A stretch of 64,000 nt of DNA from JABDLO01 sp035327565 (GTDB lineage: Bacteria > Bacteroidota > Bacteroidia > Chitinophagales > Saprospiraceae), in the NCBI GenBank assembly GCA_035327565.1, contig DAOLDB010000014.1:13601-77600 (forward strand), given 5' to 3'. A model generated the notes under the pieces. That model did not search any database and had not been told where the DNA came from. It saw only the letters and a program-made list of their open reading frames with translations. This document shows, in pieces, positions 34,629 through 41,908 of this stretch (its first letter is position 1; each line of letters begins with the position of its first letter). The position numbers and the translations under genes are program-made.

Positions 34629-35399
34629 ATGAGAAGAAGAATCGGTCTTGTACTTTCAGGGGGAGGCACAAAAGGAATGGCTCATATTGGATTACTTAAA
34701 ATACTTGATGAATTAGAAATTCAAGTAGATATGATCTCGGGCACAAGTGCCGGTGCTTTGGTAGGTCTTCTTTATGCATCTGGTTTACCTCCTTCAGAAA
34801 TACTGGATTACTTTAAGTTTACAAGTTTGTTCAGTATAAAAAATTTCAGCTATAAGAAGCCCGGATTCATCGATCCCCTAAAATTCGAAGATGAGTTGAT
34901 CAGAAAAACGGGATGTAAAAGTTTTGAAGATTTACAAATTCCATTGAAAGTATGTACTACTGATTTACTCACTGGAGAAGAGAAAAAATTTGAATCAGGC
35001 CCCATGATCAAACCCGTTCTTGCATCGGCGGCACTCCCTATGGTATTTTCTCCGGTTGAAATTGAGGATTCATGGTATGCTGATGGGGGAATTGTAAATA
35101 ATTTTCCGGTAGATTATTTGGATGGAATGTGTGATATAATAATAGGAAGTAATGTGAACATCATACAAAAAATAGAATTGCAACATTTAAAAAATAGTGT
35201 AGATATTATGGAGAGATCATTCCACATCCTAATGAGTAAATATACACAAGCAAAAAAAATGAAATGCAATATATATTTTGCTCCAAAAGAAATATCGAAA
35301 TACGGCATTTTAGACTTAAACAAGATAGAAGTCATCTACAATGTCGGATATGAACATGGCTCCTCCCTTAAAGAAAATCTGCTGACCATTAAAGAGTGA
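34629..35399 (+). CDS. Patatin-like phospholipase (RssA/NTE type)
   Basis: 256-residue cytoplasmic-type patatin. The oxyanion loop GGGTKG is at 11-16, the nucleophile Ser40 in GTSAG, and the dyad aspartate Asp152 in ADGG; these are all the catalytic features of the family. Predicted activity is hydrolysis of phospholipid acyl chains, with membrane lipid turnover under stress a reasonable role in this setting. No signal peptide, so it is not the type IX-secreted patatin type. It points toward the convergent Usp gene, 43 bp away. Confidence 0.9.
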   Translation: MRRRIGLVLSGGGTKGMAHIGLLKILDELEIQVDMISGTSAGALVGLLYASGLPPSEILDYFKFTSLFSIKNFSYKKPGFIDPLKFEDELIRKTGCKSFEDLQIPLKVCTTDLLTGEEKKFESGPMIKPVLASAALPMVFSPVEIEDSWYADGGIVNNFPVDYLDGMCDIIIGSNVNIIQKIELQHLKNSVDIMERSFHILMSKYTQAKKMKCNIYFAPKEISKYGILDLNKIEVIYNVGYEHGSSLKENLLTIKE

Positions 35400-35442
35400 T
35401 AGGGTCAATAGTCATTTTATACAGGAGAATGATCCTGCATCT

Positions 35443-36297
35443 TCAACTATTCTCTTTTACTACCAACAGAGGTAATTTTACGCTGTTGCTCAACTGGGAG
35501 GTCTTGCTGGACGAAAACAATCTTTCGAAAAATCCTTTAGGATACTTGACCATAACCAGTAAATCACTCATTTGTGCCTGTAAAAATTTCTCAACAGATG
35601 GGCCAAATTCATCGCCAGCAATGGTATGGAAAGTGATTTTATCAGGATATTTCACTTCTGTAAAATACTTCATCAATTTTTCGCTTTTTTCTGCGTCCAT
35701 TTTTCTTTTATCATCGAAATGAACCCAACTTACTGTGGGGGAATCTTTTTCAAAAATCCGGACAACCCTCCAGATCAGATATGGATCACTATCTCTCAAA
35801 TCTGATGCAAACACTAAATTTTTAACACCATTGAATTCATTTCCTGCAGGTACTAATAATACAGGAACAGGAGATTCATTAAGAACACGGGTTGAAACCG
35901 AGCCCAACCACTTATCTAACAGCGTTTTATTCTCTCCCCTTGTACCCATGACCACCAAATCATAATCGAGATCTTTTAAAACATTCTGAAAAACAGCAAT
36001 TACCGAACCTATTTCTACATGGGTTTTCAATGTAATCCGATTCCTCTCTTCTTCCTCCAATCGACTAAGACCACTTTTTGTAAAAGTTTCAATTAAACTT
36101 TCTGCTACTTCTGATTTATGTATAGTCATTCTTCCGCTCATAATAGGAACATCCGCTGCTTCTATTTCAGGAATAACTACATGAAGGACATCGAAATTCG
36201 TCGATTGCCTCCCGGCCAATTTCAAGGCATAGTCAAAGGCGGATTCTGAATTTTCTGAAAAATCGGTCAGAAATAAAACTTTAAACTTTGTACTCAT
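35443..36297 (-). CDS. Universal stress protein, two Usp domains
   Basis: 284 residues. Domain 1 (about 3-145) starts KVLFLTDFSENSESAFDYAL and contains VVMGTRGENKTLLDKWLGS, an ATP-type motif with one residue more than usual between the second and third glycines. Domain 2 (about 150-282) starts NLVFASDL and lacks the glycine motif (LLVMVKYPKGFFERLF). Such two-domain Usps are typical of low-oxygen and growth-arrest regulons in several phyla. It follows the CBS gene at 36.3 kb by 23 bp, forming a CBS-Usp pair like the one at 29.7-31.3 kb. Confidence 0.92.
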   Translation of the reverse strand: MSTKFKVLFLTDFSENSESAFDYALKLAGRQSTNFDVLHVVIPEIEAADVPIMSGRMTIHKSEVAESLIETFTKSGLSRLEEEERNRITLKTHVEIGSVIAVFQNVLKDLDYDLVVMGTRGENKTLLDKWLGSVSTRVLNESPVPVLLVPAGNEFNGVKNLVFASDLRDSDPYLIWRVVRIFEKDSPTVSWVHFDDKRKMDAEKSEKLMKYFTEVKYPDKITFHTIAGDEFGPSVEKFLQAQMSDLLVMVKYPKGFFERLFSSSKTSQLSNSVKLPLLVVKENS

Positions 36298-36320
36298 TTC
36301 TTAAAACTTTAATTTGAAAT

Positions 36321-36734
36321 TTAATCATGGAAGTAGTCTAATAAATCAAGTGCAGTAACAATTCCTTTTACTTCTTTACCTTCCAATATAGGTATTGCAT
36401 GAAACTTTTCTTCCAATAAAATCTGTATTGCTTTATCAACCGGTTCATTACTCTGCAAACAGACCGGTTTCTCTGTCATAATATCTTTCGCAGACATGTG
36501 CTCAAGGGTTTGTTTGGAATATTGTACCCCACTCGTATGTGTGCTTACATAATGCAATTTCTCATAAACATCATTTCTGGATATAATTCCAGACAAATTA
36601 TTGTCATCATCAAGTACCAATATGTGGCCTATCCTGTTATGTTTCATTAGATCCATAACCATTTGCATAGATGCTGTTTCATTCACTGAAATTATAGGGT
36701 CTTTAAAAAACATTTCCAGAGTTGGCTCAGTCAT
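36321..36734 (-). CDS. CBS-pair protein (second of three)
   Basis: 137 residues from the chosen Met (MTEPTLEMFFKDP); an upstream ATG at 36767 adds 11 hydrophobic residues and is less likely. Two CBS motifs: FKDPIISVNETASMQMV to LVLDDDNNLSGIISRND, and KDIMTEKPVCLQSNEPVDKA to FHAIPILEGKEVKGIVTALD. Expected to bind adenylates. Same operon as the downstream Usp gene. Upstream, GTGAT-ACTT-ATCTT (36824-36837) is only a weak resemblance to the FNR-like boxes. Confidence 0.9.
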   Translation of the reverse strand: MTEPTLEMFFKDPIISVNETASMQMVMDLMKHNRIGHILVLDDDNNLSGIISRNDVYEKLHYVSTHTSGVQYSKQTLEHMSAKDIMTEKPVCLQSNEPVDKAIQILLEEKFHAIPILEGKEVKGIVTALDLLDYFHD

Positions 36735-36855
36735 TCCTGAATAAATTTTAAAAAATTTAATAAACAAGTTAAATAGAAACCTTTTCCTAAACAGTAAGTT
36801 TGAATTCCTCCTTTATACTTCCTGTGATACTTATCTTTGGAAAATAAAAAACAGT

Positions 36856-37563
36856 TCATCGGAGCAGATCAACGTCTTCTTCACTCCACTCAATACGGCT
36901 GAAAAACAACAGGTATTTTTTATAAGATTCAAGGAGTGCCCGGGCTGATTCATCCAACGAATGTACCATCCAATCATCAGATTGAATAGCTTTGATAAAT
37001 CTTTCCATATTGGTGCGTAAATCATTAAAATACTTAGGATGTAGCTCTGATTTACCTGGGCTATAAAGTAACAGATCCATGTCTGGGCTTGATCTGGACA
37101 GAAGTTGATAACTTCCATCCATGCAATCTACAATTTCTTTAAATTCATTCCAATCGTACAAATCCAGCTTAGGATCCATCGCTACTGTAGTCGCTTCAAC
37201 CAGGTCATTACCGAATTGCCATAACAATGGAAGATAGTCCTCTTTATCATATACTTCCTTCAGGTATTCCAATTTAAAAATGGAAATCAAATCAAAATTT
37301 CTATCCTGATTCCTGTATATAATTATTTTGTCCAATATATCAATCAAATTCCTTCTGGCGGTTGCATTCATCATGGACTCTTCCAACATGAACTTGATTT
37401 GGTCTGCAGTCAATCTCACACGTGAGCCATCTTTTTCAAGTATCGCGTATTCAAGTTCCATGATTCGATATTCCAGTCGATAAGGATTAATGGTAGGTTC
37501 CGGATTACATCCCAGAATGACAAACAATGTGCCAATGATGGAAAAATTAATGAAGATTCTCAA
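36856..37563 (-). CDS. Lipoprotein of unknown function within the stress island
   Basis: 235 residues with a short signal peptide ending in VILGC (Cys19). The mature protein is highly charged and predicted helical, with no motif I recognise; it contains a long helix rich in Glu, Arg and Leu (YRIMELEYAILEKDGSRV, LEESMMNATARRNLIDIL). It lies 121 bp ahead of the CBS-Usp pair and 50 bp after hsp20, all leftward, so it may share a transcript with hsp20. Nothing can be said about its function beyond envelope location and context. Confidence 0.65.
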   Translation of the reverse strand: MRIFINFSIIGTLFVILGCNPEPTINPYRLEYRIMELEYAILEKDGSRVRLTADQIKFMLEESMMNATARRNLIDILDKIIIYRNQDRNFDLISIFKLEYLKEVYDKEDYLPLLWQFGNDLVEATTVAMDPKLDLYDWNEFKEIVDCMDGSYQLLSRSSPDMDLLLYSPGKSELHPKYFNDLRTNMERFIKAIQSDDWMVHSLDESARALLESYKKYLLFFSRIEWSEEDVDLLR

Positions 37564-37613
37564 CTGTTTTTACGCTTTATTTCAATAAGTGAACGTATCC
37601 GCAACACACTTAA

Positions 37614-38033
37614 TTATGAAATGGATACTTTCTTATTATCCTTGTTCTGATTCATTTTTTTTGGAAGTACAATTCTCAATACTCCTTTTGAATGCTCTGC
37701 TTCAATTTTTGATTCATCTACCTCTATGGGTATATCAAATACCCTTTTAAATGAAGTATTGTGGTATTCCCTTCTCAGGAAATTTTTTTCACTCTCTTCT
37801 TTTTCCTCTGATTTTTGAGCATGAACAATAATTCTTCCATTATCCATTTCAATTTCCAGGTTTTCTTTGTCAAAACCAGGAATTGCCAATTCCAGCATGT
37901 ATTCCTTGTCCAACTCTGAAATGTTTACTTTAGGATATTTTTCTAAAGTAAAAATATTGCCCGACGGCCAGAATTCTCCTGTTTGAAATATTGATCTCAG
38001 ATTAAAATCTGGCCACATTCTATCCCTTTCCAT
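37614..38033 (-). CDS. Hsp20/alpha-crystallin small heat-shock protein
   Basis: ATP-independent holdase that keeps denatured proteins soluble. From Met at 38033 (MERDRMWPDFNL) it has 139 residues, the usual size; an ATG at 38102 would add 23 hydrophobic residues and overlap the proposed promoter. The alpha-crystallin domain spans VNISELDKEYMLELAIPGF to the end, with DKENLEIEMDNGRIIVHA, FKRVFDIPIEVDESKIEA and the conserved GVLRIVLPKK. An FNR-like box and -7 element are placed just upstream. It is likely the first gene of a leftward unit with the lipoprotein. Confidence 0.93.
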   Translation of the reverse strand: MERDRMWPDFNLRSIFQTGEFWPSGNIFTLEKYPKVNISELDKEYMLELAIPGFDKENLEIEMDNGRIIVHAQKSEEKEESEKNFLRREYHNTSFKRVFDIPIEVDESKIEAEHSKGVLRIVLPKKMNQNKDNKKVSIS

Positions 38034-38071
38034 TTTTAGATATTTTACAATAATGAAATTAAATAACACTC

Positions 38072-38115
38072 CAAAAATGGGAGAAAACAGATCATATAGC
38101 AATGATATTTGTCAA
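38072..38115 (-). promoter_or_regulatory. hsp20 promoter: -7 element plus FNR-like box
   Basis: On the minus strand CATTTTTG (38072-38079) differs in one base from TAnnTTTG. The box at 38102-38115 reads ATGAT-ATTT-GTCAA on the plus strand, one base off the ATCAA half. The box centre (38108.5) is 36.5 bp from the last base of the -7 element, identical to the spacing at the CBS promoter at 40.7 kb. A start near 38066 would give a leader of about 33 nt. Confidence 0.5.
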
Positions 38116-38174
38116 TGCCTCATATGATTTCTGTCTATTCTTTGAATATTCTTAAAAAAGGATTCCATGAGAAA

Positions 38175-38975
38175 TCAACGGTCTGATATCACAAGCAAAG
38201 GCACATTTGTTCGCATTATTTCCTCATCTGTGTGACCAGTTAAAAATAGTTTTTCCCAAAAATTTTTCTCTCTTCGAATCATTGCCAATAAGTCAATATT
38301 TTCTTCTTCAATGTATAAGCGAATTTCCTTTAATGGCTCGTCACCTTTCTTAATCACAGTTTCTTTGATCAAATCCACATTAAAACCTTCAAGAGTGGGT
38401 TTTTCCTTTTTCTCTCCAGATTCAGCAACATGAAAAATTGTAATCCTGGTTGATAAAGCACGGCATAGGCTTTCCAATATTTTTAACCTTTCCGGATGTT
38501 TTATCGTCAACCCATCATGAGCTATGACAATTTTATCATCAATCAAATGTTTGCCTTCCGAAAATGGTATAGCTAATACAGGTACTTTGCCCTTTCCCAT
38601 GACTTCACGGGTTACACTGCCAAGAAAAATATTCGCAAGATCTGATAGCCCTTTTGTTCCCATAATGATTAAACCCATGTCATTCTTTTCACTATATCCA
38701 ATGATATATTTTCCCGGGTGGGCATGCGCTATAACTGTTTTTATCTCTATACCGATAATATCATCTTTAAATTTATTGATAAATTCGTCCAGGTCCTCCG
38801 TTACATTCTGCCTTATTTTCTCCTCAAGCGACATAAGGCTTGCTGAATGTTTTTGTATTGAAAATGTAGTAAGAATATGTAATTCTGCACTCATTTTTTT
38901 TGCTAAAGTAATCGCATATCCGAAAGCTTCTTCTGCATGACCGGAAAAATCTGTTGGAAAAAGAATCTTCATCAT
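38175..38975 (-). CDS. Universal stress protein, two Usp domains
   Basis: 266 residues. First Usp domain (1-145): MKILFPTDFSGHAEEAFGYA and IIMGTKGLSDLANIFLGS, a canonical G-x2-G-x9-G-S nucleotide motif. Second domain (about 150-264): DKIVIAHDGLTIK and the degenerate end FWEKLFLTGHTDEEIM, LLVISD. Tandem ATGs at the start make Met2 possible. Monocistronic, with its own -7 element at 39036-39043 and no FNR-like box at the matching position. Confidence 0.92.
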   Translation of the reverse strand: MMKILFPTDFSGHAEEAFGYAITLAKKMSAELHILTTFSIQKHSASLMSLEEKIRQNVTEDLDEFINKFKDDIIGIEIKTVIAHAHPGKYIIGYSEKNDMGLIIMGTKGLSDLANIFLGSVTREVMGKGKVPVLAIPFSEGKHLIDDKIVIAHDGLTIKHPERLKILESLCRALSTRITIFHVAESGEKKEKPTLEGFNVDLIKETVIKKGDEPLKEIRLYIEEENIDLLAMIRREKNFWEKLFLTGHTDEEIMRTNVPLLVISDR

Positions 38976-39035
38976 TTATCTTTTAATAAAATCAAATTTT
39001 ACATAATTCTGGCAATTGTTCTTGCGTACCATTTC

Positions 39036-39043
39036 CAAAATTA
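39036..39043 (-). promoter_or_regulatory. -7 element TAATTTTG upstream of a Usp gene
   Basis: Full match to TAnnTTTG on the minus strand, 61 bp before the Usp start at 38975. No TTTG at -33 and no box at the spacing used by hsp20, so this promoter would be outside the proposed regulon or bound differently. The rest of 38976-39250 is featureless AT-rich DNA. Confidence 0.4.
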
Positions 39044-39250
39044 CTCCGAAATTTAAAACATAAATATAATATTTCCATAAGCTCACTAAAATAGTGGGAT
39101 AAATTAATTTACTTAAATTATTGTTTTAACTTAAAGTTTTTATCCATCCATTGATTTACAAAGCTTTTAGAATCAGAATTCGCAATTTGTTTCTTAAGAA
39201 AAAAATATCGGAAATCGACTATGACAGAAGAATACAATATAAAATTTACC

Positions 39251-40108
39251 CTAATTTTGTAACTCATCACCACCGGATTCAGGTATGATCAGTACAGGCA
39301 GGTGAAGTTCTTGCGATATTTTCACACTATGTGATCGATTAAAAATTCTTTCAAGATATCCTGTTTTTCTATGATAAATAACCAAAAAATCCGCTTTTGC
39401 AGTAAAACAATAATCAATTAACGCCAGGCTGACACTTCTACTTTTGATTTCTTTGACTGTAAATGGATAATAGACATCAATGTCCTCTGTCATAATATCT
39501 ACCAGTTCTGCCATCGATTCTTTAATTTGGCTCGCCTTGCCATTCTTAACATGAACAAAATCAACTGAAGCTCCAAACTTTCTATTAAAACTTTTTAAGT
39601 ATCGAATTCCATGATCTAAATCCATTTTCCCATCAAAACCAAAAACCAGTTTTGATGGTCGGACATACACCGTTCTTTCATTGATGAGGATCATTGATAC
39701 TTTTGAAATGTTTATTAAAACAGATACCGTAGTTCCCATTAATTTATCCAGTATACCATGTTGATCTTTGGTACCAATGACCATTGCATCCATTTGATTT
39801 TTTTCAGCGAAATCCGCTATTGTAAAACCCGCCACTCCATACCTGACTTCAATGTGAGTCTCAACATTGGGTAATATTATGCCTTCTTCATCAGGATATT
39901 CAAAAGCAAAATATCTGAGCCGCTCTTTCATAGCTTCTTCCAGTTGTTTCATAGGCTCAAATGCTATTAAACTGTTTGGACTGAAACTTCCGGAAATAAT
40001 ATGTAAAAGCGTTACTTCCGCCTGACATTCATTTGCGAATTGAAGCGCATACCTATATGCTGCAAAAGAGTTGAGGGTAAAGTCTACTGGCACCAAAATT
40101 TTGTTCAT
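39251..40108 (-). CDS. Universal stress protein, two domains, altered ATP motif
   Basis: 285 residues. First domain: KILVPVDFTLNSFAAYRYAL and MVIGTKDQHGILDKLMGTT, where the second glycine of the G-x2-G-x9-G motif is Asp and the final Ser is Thr, so nucleotide binding may be weakened. Second domain: KLVFGFDGKMDLDHGIRYL and FLVIYHRKTGYLERIFN. It lies 112 bp downstream of the third CBS gene on the same strand and is probably cotranscribed with it, the third CBS-Usp pair of the island. Confidence 0.9.
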   Translation of the reverse strand: MNKILVPVDFTLNSFAAYRYALQFANECQAEVTLLHIISGSFSPNSLIAFEPMKQLEEAMKERLRYFAFEYPDEEGIILPNVETHIEVRYGVAGFTIADFAEKNQMDAMVIGTKDQHGILDKLMGTTVSVLINISKVSMILINERTVYVRPSKLVFGFDGKMDLDHGIRYLKSFNRKFGASVDFVHVKNGKASQIKESMAELVDIMTEDIDVYYPFTVKEIKSRSVSLALIDYCFTAKADFLVIYHRKTGYLERIFNRSHSVKISQELHLPVLIIPESGGDELQN

Positions 40109-40220
40109 ACATTTAATTTTTTAATATCTATGCGAATCAACCTCAACACAATAATAATCATTCATCCATTCCAATATAATAATCTTCATTCAACCTTTTT
40201 ATCGAATCATTCAGAATGGT

Positions 40221-40682
40221 TTAATGTTTTAAAGTTTTACTATCCTTGTTAAATGCTATTACCATTAAATCGTAAATTGTTATTATACCCAACAATTTTT
40301 TGTTTTCATCCACTACCGGAATGGCTCTGAAATAATTCTCTTTCAAAATATCTACACATTTTTCAAGTTTGTCATTTTCTCTTACACTCACCAGATTGGC
40401 TTGCATAATATCTGACGCAACATTACTTCTGAAAAGGTGCTGATTCTTCACATTACTGCTAGGCAGACCTAATTTTGTTCCCCAATCCAATAACAATAAA
40501 AAATCGCTTTTACTTATAATTCCTTCCAACTTACCTTTTTCACCCGTAACAGGAATATGATGAATTAAATTGGATTCAAAAATGTTTTTAACTTCAGTTA
40601 AAGTAGAGTCTTTATTGACCGTAATTAAATCCGTGGTCATAAACTCCTTCACCGGCCGGGTTAATAAAAGCAATGTATCCAT
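40221..40682 (-). CDS. CBS-pair protein (third of three)
   Basis: 153 residues from Met at 40682. First motif VKEFMTTDLITVNKDSTL to HHIPVTGEKGKLEGIISKSD; second ASDIMQANLVSVRENDKL to FRAIPVVDENKKLLGIITIYD. Close relative of the first CBS protein (both have the TDLITV, HHIPV and SDFLFF/SDFLLL patterns). I chose the inner Met because the predicted transcript start, about 40710, would leave only 6 nt before the ATG at 40703 but 27 nt before this one. A strong promoter with an FNR-like box lies upstream. Confidence 0.9.
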   Translation of the reverse strand: MDTLLLLTRPVKEFMTTDLITVNKDSTLTEVKNIFESNLIHHIPVTGEKGKLEGIISKSDFLLLLDWGTKLGLPSSNVKNQHLFRSNVASDIMQANLVSVRENDKLEKCVDILKENYFRAIPVVDENKKLLGIITIYDLMVIAFNKDSKTLKH

Positions 40683-40715
40683 AACAATTAATTTTTTATT
40701 CATATCGACTTACCA

Positions 40716-40759
40716 CAAATATAGAATAAAGGTTTCCAACATTGCATGATCCAAATCAC
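40716..40759 (-). promoter_or_regulatory. CBS promoter: TATATTTG plus FNR-like box ATGAT-CCAA-ATCAC
   Basis: TATATTTG (minus strand, 40716-40723) matches the -7 consensus fully. The box at 40746-40759 has the palindromic core TGAT-N4-ATCA; its centre (40752.5) is 36.5 bp from the final G of the -7 element, which places it near -41.5 to -42.5 from the expected start, the class II activator position of the CRP/FNR family. Confidence 0.6.
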
Positions 40760-40948
40760 AATAAGATATGATCAATATATTTCAAAGCGGCCGTTAATAC
40801 TGAAGAGTTATATTTCTTAATAAAATATTAAATTTTATCGAATTGGAATGAGAATAAAATAATGTTGTTAACTTTTTGTTTTAATAATGATCAAAAGTTG
40901 GTCAACATTTAAAGGATTATCATTTATTAACCACTAAAATCTTTATTC

Positions 40949-41116
40949 ATGAAAGAAACCATTGAAATAATTGAGATTAAACCTTATGGTTTTGTGGTTC
41001 AAAACCATACGAGGAATGTCAAACAGCTTCTCCCAAAGGAATATCTCAAAAAAAGATTGATGTGGGGTTTATACGAGATCATCAATCTGATGAATTTTCA
41101 ATATGCTCTAACTTAA
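40949..41116 (+). CDS. Putative 55-residue protein beside the third CBS gene
   Basis: An ATG at 40949 opens 55 codons to the TAA at 41114. The product has a beta-like N-terminus (TIEIIEIKPYGFVVQNHTR) and a basic helical second half (LLPKEYLKKRLMWGLYEII), a composition typical of a real small protein, and it is followed 21 bp later by a perfect 15-bp terminator hairpin. No family recognised. It diverges from the CBS gene, so the 245-bp gap holding the FNR-like box also serves its promoter. Confidence 0.55.
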   Translation: MKETIEIIEIKPYGFVVQNHTRNVKQLLPKEYLKKRLMWGLYEIINLMNFQYALT

Positions 41117-41137
41117 TGACGCTGTAAATTGCAAGTT

Positions 41138-41177
41138 AAAAAGCCTGATAAAACTACCCATTTATCAGGCTTTTTTT
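41138..41177. terminator. Strong bidirectional terminator
   Basis: A 15-bp perfect stem (41138-41152 with 41161-41175) around an 8-nt loop, core GCCTGATAAA/TTTATCAGGC, with seven T's on the plus strand and an A-tract on the other side. It ends the 55-codon gene and, read leftward, the membrane protein gene whose stop codon (41176-41178) touches it. Confidence 0.9.
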
Positions 41178-41709
41178 ATTTGCCTAAAATCCAGCGTTGC
41201 CATACTTTTCGTAAACCGAATAGCAACATCCATGCAAAACACACATAAAATAAAATCAATTTTGTAGCAGTAAAAATACCCAGATAGGGTAAAAGATTCA
41301 TTGGCAATTTTACATAGGTATAATTCTCGAAATAATCCATACCTAAAGCAAAAAATGAAAACCATAACAAACCCGGGATGAGTCTGCTCTGATTAAAAAT
41401 GTGGGCAGCCACATAATAATTGACCATAAGCAATAATGCCGGCCAAAACACATCCAATTGAAAAAAGCTTACATACAAGCCCCATTTATTTTCCGTGTTA
41501 ATTTTTACGATCACCGGATATATAGTAGAATTGGGATCAATGATGTGCAAATTGTTTATTATTCCTGACCCTAAAAATTGCGGAAATGATATTTGATCAT
41601 CTATATAAAAAAGGCCTTTCATTAGGATCATCCCTACGGTAAAAATAAAAAACAAAAGGGTGATAGGAACCGGATTTCGAATGACGAAGGTATGTATTGA
41701 GCTAAACAT
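41176..41709 (-). CDS. Small polytopic membrane protein of unknown function
   Basis: 177 residues with four predicted membrane helices (about 15-32, 84-104, 110-127 and 138-163) and a periplasmic or cytoplasmic loop of 50 residues after the first (containing NNLHIIDPNSTIYPVIVKIN). No recognised domain or motif. Transcribed leftward, its stop lies inside the bidirectional terminator; 199 bp separate it from the hppD stop upstream, so it likely has its own promoter. It marks the end of the stress island. Confidence 0.7.
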   Translation of the reverse strand: MFSSIHTFVIRNPVPITLLFFIFTVGMILMKGLFYIDDQISFPQFLGSGIINNLHIIDPNSTIYPVIVKINTENKWGLYVSFFQLDVFWPALLLMVNYYVAAHIFNQSRLIPGLLWFSFFALGMDYFENYTYVKLPMNLLPYLGIFTATKLILFYVCFAWMLLFGLRKVWQRWILGK

Positions 41710-41908
41710 ATGTGGTTAGTTATATAATCTTAAATCAATAAAAAATCGATTGAAAATACACATTTCAAATAATAATTTATCACTCAGGTTTTGTGGAACT
41801 AATCATTAAAATATACACTGCCTCTACCAAAGCCATATCTTTCAAAAAGAGCCTGAAAAAAGTATTTCACCGGCCCCGAATTGCATATAATGAATTATTC
41901 ACTCCTTT

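Noticed and set aside
36824..36837. GTGAT-ACTT-ATCTT as a further FNR-like box before the second CBS gene
   Set aside because: Several mismatches and no -7 element at the required spacing.
41833..41908. Minus-strand frame behind hppD reading GPVKYFFQALFERYGFG, a possible gene remnant
   Set aside because: No start codon, only about 25 codons, and no convincing similarity that I can name; hppD itself ends with its normal C-terminus.
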